In this document: in pieces, positions 1-8,093 of the stretch
How the letters are laid out: the number at the start of each line of letters is the position of its first letter
Position numbering within the stretch: the first letter of the stretch is position 1
Origin: CBDAQA01 sp965247815
GTDB lineage: Bacteria > Planctomycetota > Phycisphaerae > Tepidisphaerales > Tepidisphaeraceae
DNA: 64,000 nt
Direction of reading: 5' to 3'
Assembly: GCA_965247815.1 (NCBI GenBank)
Contig: CBDFHW010000012.1
Span: 124,001 to 188,000, forward strand
Translations under genes and position numbers: made by a program
The notes under the pieces: generated by a model
Databases searched by the model: none
What the model was told of the DNA's origin: nothing
The model's input: the letters and a program-made list of their open reading frames with translations, nothing else

Positions 1-100
1 TACCGACGTAACCCTTAGGACTTTTACGACCGACCTGAGACCCAGATTCATGCCGCGATTCACAATTGTCGCGCCCGCGGCGGCGACTACACTCCGAACC

Positions 101-2062
101 ATGCCATTATTTTCAATCGACACTTACCGTGAACTGCGACCGCACGACCAGCAGGAATGGCTTCTCACCAACGGGCTGGGCGGGTTTGCCTCGTCGACGG
201 TGGTAGGCATGAACACCCGGCGGTACCACGGGCTGCTGTGCGCCGCGACGCTGCCGCCGGTCGGGCGGATCATGACGATCAACCGCATCGGTGAAGTGGT
301 GACGACCGGGGACAAAACATACGAGCTGTCGGTCACGTGTTGCCGGGGGGCGATCCACCCGCGCGGCGATCAGCACCTGCAGAAGTTCGAACTCGACGAC
401 GTCGCCCGGTGGGAATACGACCTGGACGGCGTCCGGATCGTCAAGCAGGTGCAGTTGCTATGGGGCCAAAACGTGACGGCCGTGCGGTACGAGATCGACG
501 CTGGGGACCGGGCGTTCAAGATGCAGCTGATCCCGTTCGCGAGCCTTCGCGATTTTCACTCGCTGCGCCGGGCCGAATGGTCGCAGTTTTACGGTGAAGC
601 AAAAGACCGGCAAGTAACGATCCGCGAGGGCGGCAATGCCGTGACGGTGACCGCCGACGCAGGCCGGTTCGAGCAAGCCTGGGATTTCTGGTACGGGAAC
701 ATTTATCTGGTGGAATCGGAGCGCGGGCAGGACGACTGCGAAGACCTGTACAAGCCGGGGCAGTTCGTGCTCGAGGGCCGGGGCAAGGCGAGCATCACGC
801 TGTGGATTTCGCTGGACGGGGCACCCCCGGGCGATTGGGACGCCGAGCGGAAACGCCGGGCGGATGCGGTCGCGGCGGCGTGCCGAGACCCGGAGAATCT
901 GGCGGCGACAGCGCACCCGGCGGAGTGCGCGCCGAAGTCGCCGTCGCTGGTGAAGCTGTATCGGGCGGCCAACGATTTTATCGTCTGCCGAAAAACGCCC
1001 GAAGGCAAGCCGGGCACGACGATCATCGCCGGGTATCCGTGGTTTTCCGACTGGGGCCGCGACACGATGATTTCGATGCCGGGTCTGCTGTTGGTGCCCG
1101 GCCGGTTTCATCAGGCCCGCGAGGTGCTGACCGTTTTCGCCAAGTACGTCAGCGAGGGAATGATCCCGAATCGGTTCGACGATTACAGTAATGAACCCGA
1201 GTACAACACGGTCGACGCGAGCCTGTGGTTCGTGCACGCCGCGTTCGAATACGCCCGGCTGTCCGGTGACCAGAAAACGCTCAAAGAGGTATTGCTACCC
1301 GCGTGTCATTCGATCGTCGCAGGGTACCGGGACGGCACGCGGTATCACATCAAGATGGACCCGGCCGACGGCCTGATATGCCAAGGCGACCCCGACACGC
1401 AGCTGACGTGGATGGACGCGCGGTGCGGGAATATTTCGTTCACCCCCCGGCAGGGGAAACCAGTGGAGATCAACGCGCTCTGGTACCACGCGCTGGTGCT
1501 GCTGGGCATGAACGAGTTGGCCGCCAAGGTGTCGGACAATTTCAAGAAAGCGTTCTGGATCGACGCCGAGCACGGGCTCGCCGACGTGGTGGACAACGGC
1601 CGGCAGGACCGGGCGATTCGGCCCAACCAGATCTTCGCCGTCAGCCTGCCGAACAGCCCGTTGACGCTGGAACAACAGAAGGCGGTAGTCGATGTGGTTC
1701 GACGCGATCTGCTCACGCCCGTGGGGCTCCGCACGTTGTCGCGTGACAACCCCGGGTACCGCCGGCGGTACACCGGCGACCAGTTCAGTCGGGACGGCGC
1801 GTACCACAACGGAACCGTCTGGGCCTGGCTGCTCGGCGCGTTCCTGGAAGCTTATCTGAAGGTAAATAAAACGTCCGAGGCATCGGTCAAACAGGCCCGG
1901 GAATGGCTCGCGCCGCTGATCAAGCACATGGACGATGAGGGCGAGATCGGACAGATCGCTGAAATTTTCGAAGGCGACGAACCGCACCGGCCGGTCGGGT
2001 GCTCCGCGCAGGCGTGGAGCGTCGCCGAAGTGCTCCGGTTGGCGGTAATGCTGGAGGGGTGA
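101..2062 (+). CDS. Glycogen debranching enzyme (amylo-alpha-1,6-glucosidase type)
   Basis: Predicted to hydrolyse alpha-1,6 branch points of glycogen or related glucans in the cytoplasm. The N-terminal part carries the bacterial GDE N-domain signature 'EWLLTNGLGGFASSTVVG' followed by 'NTRRYHGLL'. The C-terminal (alpha/alpha)6 part has 'GYPWFSDWGRDTMIS', 'TWMDARCGN', 'VEINALWYHAL', 'RPNQIFAVSLP' and 'YHNGTVWAWLLG', all typical of the GDE_C family; the Asp of 'GRDT' and a later acidic residue are the expected catalytic pair. An in-frame ATG at 50 would add 17 unrelated residues, so the ATG at 101 (653 aa) is preferred, though neither has a strong ribosome binding site. No other glycogen gene lies in the window. 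Confidence 0.9.
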   Translation: MPLFSIDTYRELRPHDQQEWLLTNGLGGFASSTVVGMNTRRYHGLLCAATLPPVGRIMTINRIGEVVTTGDKTYELSVTCCRGAIHPRGDQHLQKFELDDVARWEYDLDGVRIVKQVQLLWGQNVTAVRYEIDAGDRAFKMQLIPFASLRDFHSLRRAEWSQFYGEAKDRQVTIREGGNAVTVTADAGRFEQAWDFWYGNIYLVESERGQDDCEDLYKPGQFVLEGRGKASITLWISLDGAPPGDWDAERKRRADAVAAACRDPENLAATAHPAECAPKSPSLVKLYRAANDFIVCRKTPEGKPGTTIIAGYPWFSDWGRDTMISMPGLLLVPGRFHQAREVLTVFAKYVSEGMIPNRFDDYSNEPEYNTVDASLWFVHAAFEYARLSGDQKTLKEVLLPACHSIVAGYRDGTRYHIKMDPADGLICQGDPDTQLTWMDARCGNISFTPRQGKPVEINALWYHALVLLGMNELAAKVSDNFKKAFWIDAEHGLADVVDNGRQDRAIRPNQIFAVSLPNSPLTLEQQKAVVDVVRRDLLTPVGLRTLSRDNPGYRRRYTGDQFSRDGAYHNGTVWAWLLGAFLEAYLKVNKTSEASVKQAREWLAPLIKHMDDEGEIGQIAEIFEGDEPHRPVGCSAQAWSVAEVLRLAVMLEG

Positions 2063-2091
2063 GGCGGTTGCGGGTGGTCACGCGTAGACCC

Positions 2092-2122
2092 GGGTCTTCG
2101 GCGTACCTCAGACGCCGGCGTC
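2092..2122. repeat. Single arm of a palindromic repeat (family C)
   Basis: This 31-base stretch just after the debranching gene closely matches the right arm of the palindrome at 23313-23398 (shared core 'TCTTCGG.GTACCTCAGA' followed by 'CCG.CGTCT'). Only one arm is present, so it looks like a partial or decayed copy. Confidence 0.6.
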
Positions 2123-2150
2123 TGTGTGGGGAGTGTGGTAGACTGCGGGC

Positions 2151-2822
2151 GTGAGCGATTCCAAGCCATCAGACGAAAACGGCGAGCCGGTGCTCCCGGT
2201 GCTACATTACGCGAGCCCGGTGGTCACGCCTGTGCGGCGATACATTACGAAGCCGGCACATAGTCTGTTCACTCTTGATGCTACTGAAACTGGCGTGAGG
2301 CTCAGTCGATCGGTACCGGCCAGGCCATTTCTCGCCTCGGTGCTAATTTTCACTGCTAGCATCTGTGGGCTGGTCGCGATCGGAGGTTGTTGGCGGCTCT
2401 TTTTAGACCGAAGCGGACCAACAAATCTTACCTTGCGTCTCGTCCTGATCACCGTCTTCATCGCAGTTGCGGCAGGCTTAGTCTTTAAATCGCTGCGCCA
2501 TGTTCGACGAAGGACTTTGCTGATTGAATTATGCCAAAGCAGATTATTGGTTATCAATGCACAGCCGTATCTGGGGCGCATGCAATGGACGATTCCATGC
2601 GTCCTCAGCTTTAGGGCTCGCCGGGGGTCGATAGACCTAATCAAGCTGCGGCCATCCTGCGACCTATTGGCCGTCAATCCATCTAACTACGGGCGATCGG
2701 TTCTTCGTAGATTGTCAGAGGACGAATGTCTCTGGCTCGCGGCTGTATTAAATAGTGCGTTGCAACTCGCGAAGCGTACGGCTCTAGCTGGAGCAGGAAC
2801 GGCGTTCCAAGCTCGAACGTAA
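2151..2822 (+). CDS. Hypothetical membrane protein
   Basis: A 223-aa protein starting at GTG. Two hydrophobic segments, around residues 63-82 ('FLASVLIFTASICGLVAIGG') and 94-113, suggest a two-pass inner-membrane protein with a roughly 110-residue soluble C-terminal part. I do not recognise a family. Its base composition is less GC-rich than neighbouring genes (many TTA, ATT and AAT codons), which may mean recent acquisition. The last 39 bases overlap the 3' end of the convergent GH88 gene, so either one C-terminus is extended by read-through of a lost stop, or the two genes truly share their ends. Confidence 0.6.
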   Translation: MSDSKPSDENGEPVLPVLHYASPVVTPVRRYITKPAHSLFTLDATETGVRLSRSVPARPFLASVLIFTASICGLVAIGGCWRLFLDRSGPTNLTLRLVLITVFIAVAAGLVFKSLRHVRRRTLLIELCQSRLLVINAQPYLGRMQWTIPCVLSFRARRGSIDLIKLRPSCDLLAVNPSNYGRSVLRRLSEDECLWLAAVLNSALQLAKRTALAGAGTAFQART

Positions 2823-5195
2823 ACCAAAAAATGAAGCCTGCCCCGCGACGTAACTGTTCACCGCTTCCAGAAAATAGTAATCCCCGAAGATAATCGCGCT
2901 GTCGTTCTTCGACGGCGTCGACGGCACGTTCAATGCGCCGTGCAACAGCAGGCCGTTGCCGGCGGCGGCGGCGGCGTTCATGTACTTGCTGGTGGTGAGC
3001 GAAGCGAGAATCGTCGCGGCGGCCGAGTGATATCTCGCGCTGTTGATCGGGTCCGTGCCGGCGATCAGTTTGCTCAGGTTCAGCATGCCCGACGCGGCGA
3101 CGGAGGCGGCGGAGCTGTCGCGGTAGGTGTTCGGAATCGTCGGGGCGTTGAAGTCCCAATACGGCACGTTGTCGGCCGGGAGATGGGCTAGGAAATAGTC
3201 CGCCGTCTTCTCGGCCGTGGCGAGGAAATCGGCCCGGCCGGTCTGTTGAGCACACAGCGTGAAACCGTAGATCGCCCAGGCTTCACCACGGGACCAGGTA
3301 CTGGTGGAGCTATAGCCTTCGTAGGCTTCGTTCCCTTGGAACTGTCCGGTGGCGGAATTGAAATAGGCGAACTGGACGGACCCGCCGTCCGGGCGGACGA
3401 GGTAGGTTTCTTCGGTGACCGCGTTCTGAACGGCCTCGTTGTAGTACGTCTGGCTGAGCTGGCCCGTGGTGTTTTTGGCGGCCCAGAACAGCAGGTTCGA
3501 ATCCATGATCAGGTCCATGAGCACGTTGAAATCGGCGGCGGGGTTGCCGGACGTGCTGTTCCGCCACGCCTTGAATGCGCCTACGGTGGCGTTGAACTGT
3601 GTCGCCTTCGAGGCGGCAGCATTGAGCATGATCTGTGTGATCTGCGCGACCGCGGCAGGATTGCCGGCCTGTTGCTGCAGCAGCGGATAATAGCTGTCGA
3701 AAATCTTGAAACCGACGTCGGTAATGTCGTGCTGATCGACCGCTAAAGGGTTGGTGAACTGCGTCGCCTTGTTCAGAAAATAAGGGTCGCCGGTGGACCG
3801 ATACAGCTGCCACAGCGTCCCGGGCAGGAACCCGGCCGTCCAATGCGTGGCCGGCACCCAGGACCACGATCCGTCGGGGTTGGTATACTGCGGATAGTTC
3901 GACGAAGCACCGATCGCGCCGATGGTCCTGATCGATTCCTGCTCGGCGACGGCGGTCGCGTTCAGGAATTTGTAGACCGGTGAATCCCCGGCCCCCTGCG
4001 TGTTAAATTCGTTGTCGATCAGCGTGTAATCGCTGCCGTCGATCTTGTTGTCGTAATTGAAATCACCGGCGTGCCAACCCGTGGCGGTCGAGCCGAACGC
4101 GGCGTCGATCAAGGTGTAATCGCTGCCGTCGACCCGTCCGTCGAGATTCGCGTCGCCGAGTTGCGCGAACTTGACCAGCACGTCGGACCGGACCACGGTC
4201 TGACTGTCGAAGCTTGTCATCAACGTGCCGGTCGCGCCGAACGCATTAGGCTCGGCCGCGAGCGACATTTCCTTGATCGACGATGCTCCGAGCGACGTGA
4301 TCCCCGACGCCCCCTTCCAGGTCCCGCCGGCGGACCCGGCCATGATTTGCCCCGTGACGGCCGGCAAATTCCCGTTGTGAATCACCAGGTCGTTGGTGCT
4401 CAGATCAAGTCGCCCGGCGGCGTCGATCGACAACGACCCGAGGACCAGCACCGTGCGGTCGTCGCCAGACGACGCGGGCGAATCGAGCGTCGCCGACGCA
4501 TTCGCGCCGATGTTCAACGCCGCCAGATGCCGGGCGTTGATGCCCGACCCCGCCGACCTACCGGCGAAGAAGACTGCGGCGTTGTCGTTGACGGTAAGGC
4601 TCGTGGCATCGGCCGCCGGGTCCGCGGTGAAGACGAATTCCCCGGCATTCACGTTCAGCGTGTCATTCCCGCTGCCGCCTTGAAACGTCACGGCCACCGA
4701 GGGCTGCCCGGTCTGAGTGAGCGTGTCGTTGGCAGGAGACCCTAAGACCGCCAGCGACTGCGTGCCGGTGTAGCTGATGGGTGTCGAGAGGACAGTAATC
4801 GTTGCGGTGTCGATTGCGACCGGCGTCCCGTTCAAGCCGGTGATGACAATCGAGTTGGCCCCGGTCGAGCCGGCAAACTTCACGGTCGAGGGAAATGGAT
4901 CTCCGTTGGAAAAGTCGATCGTCAGCGCGTCGTTGCCCGAGCTTCCGTTCGCAGTCACGGTAGAGACGCCCGAGATCAGCACCGACTGCGATGCCGGCCC
5001 CGAGCCGGGCGTGGCGGCGTTGGTCCACACGTCCAAATGCAAATGGTCGGCGTTCTCTCGGAGGTAGAACGTGTTGTCGGCCGTCGGGCCAGTCAACATC
5101 AGCGGCGTTGCGGTGAGCAAGCGTCGCCCTTCGAGGGCCTCAATACGACTTACAATTTTAGATTTTCTGAGAGACCCCATGGTTCTCACATTCAA
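2784..5195 (-). CDS. Secreted GH88-type hydrolase with internal dockerin-like module
   Basis: An 803-aa extracellular protein. Residues 18-29 ('IEALEGRRLLTA') form the LEPR-type N-terminal motif found on exported planctomycete proteins. Residues about 40-335 are a low-complexity Thr/Ser/Gly/Asn beta-rich region. Residues about 344-397 are two EF-hand-like dockerin repeats ('GDANLDGRVDGSDYTLID' and 'GDFNYDNKIDGSDYTLID'). Residues about 415-785 resemble unsaturated glucuronyl hydrolases (GH88): 'WTAGFLPGTLWQLY', 'TDVGFKIFDSY', 'MDLIMDSNLLFWA', 'STSTWSRGEAWAIYGFT', 'DSSAASVAASGM' and 'GDYYFLEAV'. The Asp residues in 'DVGF' and 'MDSNLL' match the family's catalytic and partner Asp. Expected substrate: unsaturated uronic-acid oligosaccharides from lyases. 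The start is uncertain (an in-frame ATG at 5180 is possible). Confidence 0.85.
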   Translation of the reverse strand: MNVRTMGSLRKSKIVSRIEALEGRRLLTATPLMLTGPTADNTFYLRENADHLHLDVWTNAATPGSGPASQSVLISGVSTVTANGSSGNDALTIDFSNGDPFPSTVKFAGSTGANSIVITGLNGTPVAIDTATITVLSTPISYTGTQSLAVLGSPANDTLTQTGQPSVAVTFQGGSGNDTLNVNAGEFVFTADPAADATSLTVNDNAAVFFAGRSAGSGINARHLAALNIGANASATLDSPASSGDDRTVLVLGSLSIDAAGRLDLSTNDLVIHNGNLPAVTGQIMAGSAGGTWKGASGITSLGASSIKEMSLAAEPNAFGATGTLMTSFDSQTVVRSDVLVKFAQLGDANLDGRVDGSDYTLIDAAFGSTATGWHAGDFNYDNKIDGSDYTLIDNEFNTQGAGDSPVYKFLNATAVAEQESIRTIGAIGASSNYPQYTNPDGSWSWVPATHWTAGFLPGTLWQLYRSTGDPYFLNKATQFTNPLAVDQHDITDVGFKIFDSYYPLLQQQAGNPAAVAQITQIMLNAAASKATQFNATVGAFKAWRNSTSGNPAADFNVLMDLIMDSNLLFWAAKNTTGQLSQTYYNEAVQNAVTEETYLVRPDGGSVQFAYFNSATGQFQGNEAYEGYSSTSTWSRGEAWAIYGFTLCAQQTGRADFLATAEKTADYFLAHLPADNVPYWDFNAPTIPNTYRDSSAASVAASGMLNLSKLIAGTDPINSARYHSAAATILASLTTSKYMNAAAAAGNGLLLHGALNVPSTPSKNDSAIIFGDYYFLEAVNSYVAGQASFFGLRSSLERRSCSS

Positions 5196-5292
5196 CCAGA
5201 GAACGACCGAATCACAAGCGGTTTCTCACCGTCACTTTGACGTGACCGGTCATTTCCCGGCAATATTTTGACGGTTTTCGATGATAGAACGC

Positions 5293-5322
5293 CAGCGGGC
5301 AGGTCGTTAGACCTGCCCGCTG
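5293..5322 (-). terminator. Strong hairpin at the end of the Tad operon
   Basis: Perfect 13-bp arms ('CAGCGGGCAGGTC' and its complement) around a 4-base loop, about 50 bases past the stop of the last minus-strand gene of the Tad cluster. No clear U-tract follows on the minus strand, so it could be Rho-assisted or an mRNA 3'-stabilising hairpin. Confidence 0.55.
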
Positions 5323-5370
5323 CTGCGTTGCGTTTTCCCGTCCGGAAGACACACTAACGGGTGATTCGGA

Positions 5371-5898
5371 TTACTTACCGGTAACGCCCATGCCGCCCCC
5401 GGCGCCGCCGGTGTCGGCAGCCGCCTGGCCGGTCATTGAACTGGTTTCACCCTTGTACAGCCCGGACATGTTGTACGCAGTCGGGGTCGTCTGGTTCGGG
5501 TTCGCGCCTTCGATCATGGCGATCTGCGTGTCGGCAAGGCCGGCAGTCTTCAGATATTGGCTGACGGCCGGTTCGCGGAGGGCGATCAGGTCGTGCGGCA
5601 TGTTGAGGTAGACCACGACGGCGTCGCCGGTGTGGGTTCCCTTGCGGATCAGGTCGAGCTTCACTTGCCCCTGTGAATTCAGTTCGTTGCCGTTAAAAGC
5701 GGCGTCGTACAGCATGCCGTCGGACTTTGCGCCGGCGGCGGCCTGGGCCTCGACGATCCGGCCGACGCTGGTCGGCTGGTCGGCTGGGACGAATGCCTCA
5801 CCGCGGATGTCGGCGTGGCCGTCGTTGTTGTGGCAGCCGGTCACCGAAGCCAGCAAAATCAATCCGGCGAACGCGATGTTGTTGAATGTCTGTTTCAT
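5371..5898 (-). CDS. Lipoprotein, Tad operon-associated
   Basis: A 175-aa protein with a signal peptide and lipobox ('LLASVTGC', Cys about 22), so it is probably anchored in a membrane. The mature part has no family I recognise and ends in a Gly/Ala-rich tail. It starts 51 bases after tadC ends, with an 'AAAAGGA' ribosome binding site before its ATG, and is the last gene of the operon. Small lipoproteins with TPRs (TadD) often occur in tad loci, but this protein shows no TPR pattern, so it should not be called TadD. Confidence 0.65.
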   Translation of the reverse strand: MKQTFNNIAFAGLILLASVTGCHNNDGHADIRGEAFVPADQPTSVGRIVEAQAAAGAKSDGMLYDAAFNGNELNSQGQVKLDLIRKGTHTGDAVVVYLNMPHDLIALREPAVSQYLKTAGLADTQIAMIEGANPNQTTPTAYNMSGLYKGETSSMTGQAAADTGGAGGGMGVTGK

Positions 5899-5949
5899 TT
5901 GAATCCTTTTCGGCAGAAACGGTTGTCCGGTTTATGACGGTCGTCTGGT

Positions 5950-6873
5950 TTACTTCATCAACGGGCTGTTCATCAGGCCGATCACGGTCGGGCCGGCCAG
6001 CACAATAAATGTCGCGGGGAAGATGAAGAGCACGAGCGGAAAGCTCATTTTCACCGACGCTTTGGAGGCCAGTTCCTCGGCGGCGTGGTGACGGGCCTGG
6101 CGGATGGTGTCGGCGTGCACCCGCAGGGCCGACGAGATGCTGGTGCCGAATCGCTCGGCCTGGATCAGCATCGACGACAGGGACTGCAGGGCCACGCACC
6201 CGCTGCGCGTGCCCAGGTTTTTCAACGATTCCGACCGGGACAGGCCGACCCGGCTTTCCATGTGCGTGATGCCCAGTTCGCGGGCGATCTCCGGGTGCGC
6301 CAGCGCCATCTCCGAACCGACCCGCTGCATCGCTCCGTCGACGGTGAGCCCGGCCTCTACACAGACCACCATCAGATCGAGCGCGTCGGCCAGCCCGTAG
6401 GTGAGGTTCTTGCGGTTGGTCTTGATCTTATGTTTCAACCAGAACGCGGGGAGCAGGTACCCGACCAGTCCGCCGGTGGAGAGGGTCGCCATTTGCATCC
6501 AGATACCTTCGACGAAGCCGGTCCCGAAGTAACCACCGACCAGCCCCAGGGCCAGGCAGATGACCTTCGCGCCGGTGACGAGCTTGAGGGCGGACGTCGA
6601 ATAGATGCCGGCGTGTCCGAGCCGGGTGCGGAGCTCGGACTGGGCTTCGCGGGTCTTGGGCATGAACGGTTCGGCGGCGACGTTGCCCAGTGTTTTGAGC
6701 AGCGGGACCATCCCGGCCCGCGACTGTTGCCGGTTCGCTTCGTCCTGGGTCTTACCCACGAGCCGGTTCCGGAGCTTGCCGTTCCCGGACGAGTTGAACA
6801 TCAAAGACCCGACGTAAACCAGAAGGCCCACGGCGGCGAACACGCAGACGAGGATGAGTATTTGGTCGTTCAT
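5950..6873 (-). CDS. tadC: TadC-like inner-membrane platform protein (T2SS F family)
   Basis: A 307-aa polytopic protein of the type II secretion F superfamily. A first membrane segment is at residues 4-26, a second pair near residues 105-145 and a last one near residues 275-302 ('FPLVLFIFPATFIVLAGPTVIGL'). The cytoplasmic loop has 'LADALDLMVVCVEAGLTVDGAMQRV', characteristic of TadC. With TadB it forms the platform on which the TadA ATPase works. It follows tadB after a 130-base gap containing tandem and inverted repeats, unusual inside this otherwise compact operon. Confidence 0.88.
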   Translation of the reverse strand: MNDQILILVCVFAAVGLLVYVGSLMFNSSGNGKLRNRLVGKTQDEANRQQSRAGMVPLLKTLGNVAAEPFMPKTREAQSELRTRLGHAGIYSTSALKLVTGAKVICLALGLVGGYFGTGFVEGIWMQMATLSTGGLVGYLLPAFWLKHKIKTNRKNLTYGLADALDLMVVCVEAGLTVDGAMQRVGSEMALAHPEIARELGITHMESRVGLSRSESLKNLGTRSGCVALQSLSSMLIQAERFGTSISSALRVHADTIRQARHHAAEELASKASVKMSFPLVLFIFPATFIVLAGPTVIGLMNSPLMK

Positions 6874-6884
6874 AAGGGGAGGGG

Positions 6885-7003
6885 AGAAAAGTTGGTAGTT
6901 GTTAGTTGGTAGTTGTTAGTTGGTATTCATCGTTGTTCGAGATAGTCATGTAGCAAGACGTCTTACTCACAACTACAACTACCAGCTAACAACTTTTCCT
7001 TCC
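6885..7003. repeat. Tandem 14-bp repeat and inverted partner between tadB and tadC
   Basis: The unit 'GTTGGTAGTTGTTA' occurs twice in tandem and half a third time at 6891-6925. A related sequence in inverted orientation lies at about 6970-7000 ('ACAACTACAACTACCAGC' then 'TAACAACTTTTCC'), so the mRNA of the tad operon could fold into a long stem here. Confidence 0.6.
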
Positions 7004-7969
7004 TCACACTTTCACAGTTGTAATTTTCCGGATCGCAAAGAGCCCGAGCATCGACAGGCCGAAGGCGGTGCCGAGCAGTTCCAGGCCGGTCGTGGTGTGC
7101 AACAGCACACCGGCGTAATCGGGGTTCATCACATAAGCGATCATAAACATGATGGCGGGAAAGGCCGTCAGGATGTACCCGGTGAACCGGCCTTCTGCGG
7201 TCTTTGCTTTCACGTGCTGTTGCAAGCGGATTCGATCGCGAATCATGCCGCTGATATTTGTCAGCACTTCCGACAGGTCACCACCGCTTTGACGCTGGAT
7301 CAGCACGGCGGTGATGAAGAACGCGAAGTCGGTCGACTCGATGCGGGTCGCCATCGTCTTTAGGCATTCTTCGAGCGGTTGACCCAGACTGTGCTGGTCG
7401 TAGCACCGGCGGAATTCCATGCCGATCGGCTGGGGGAGTTCCTCGGCCATCATCTGAAGGCCGGTCGTTAAGCTGTGACCCGAACGAAGGACCCGGGACA
7501 GGAAGTCGAGTGCTTCGGGAATCTGGTTGGCGATCTGCTTTTGTCGCTTGTTTCGCTTGCTGAGGACCGTGAAAAACGGCAGGTATGCCCCGACCGCCCC
7601 GCCGATCAGGCCACCGACGAGCGAATCGGCAATGATCCAGACGACCAGCAGCGACCCGACGCCGAGTCCGACGACGACGTACAGGAACTTCAAAAGCGAC
7701 CATTCCGGGAACGCCTGCAAGAGCAGCTTGTTGATCTTCTGGAACAGCGGCATGTTCACCATCACGGGCGGGAGCCCGCTGGATTCCATCTGCTGAACGA
7801 CGATCGACCGACGCGTGTTCGAGACCGGGTCTACCCCGTTGTCGCTGTTCAGGCGGTCGAGGAGTTTTTTCTTCGATCCGTCGGTGAACCCCTGCACCAG
7901 GCAGACCGCGCCCCAGCCGAATAGGCCGGTCACGGCTGTGATGAGGATGTAAAGGATTGTTCCGTCCAT
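7004..7969 (-). CDS. tadB: TadB-like inner-membrane platform protein (T2SS F family)
   Basis: A 321-aa protein with an N-terminal membrane helix, two helices around residues 100-140, the T2SSF domain ('IPEALDFLSRVLRSGHSLTTGLQMMAEELPQP' region) and a C-terminal hydrophobic pair. This order is that of TadB proteins of Flp pilus systems, which pair with TadC in the inner membrane. It lies downstream of the CpaF/TadA ATPase with a gap of about 120 bases, and its start has only a weak ribosome binding site. Confidence 0.9.
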   Translation of the reverse strand: MDGTILYILITAVTGLFGWGAVCLVQGFTDGSKKKLLDRLNSDNGVDPVSNTRRSIVVQQMESSGLPPVMVNMPLFQKINKLLLQAFPEWSLLKFLYVVVGLGVGSLLVVWIIADSLVGGLIGGAVGAYLPFFTVLSKRNKRQKQIANQIPEALDFLSRVLRSGHSLTTGLQMMAEELPQPIGMEFRRCYDQHSLGQPLEECLKTMATRIESTDFAFFITAVLIQRQSGGDLSEVLTNISGMIRDRIRLQQHVKAKTAEGRFTGYILTAFPAIMFMIAYVMNPDYAGVLLHTTTGLELLGTAFGLSMLGLFAIRKITTVKV

Positions 7970-8093
7970 GGGTTTGTCCGTTGCTTAGTGTTCGCTGTCT
8001 GCCGCTGGGTCGCCGGCAGTGGTCCGTCGTTGGTACTCCGTTGCTTTCATCGACGTATTGTCGAACCGGGTCACGTTCTGGGACCCGCCATTT

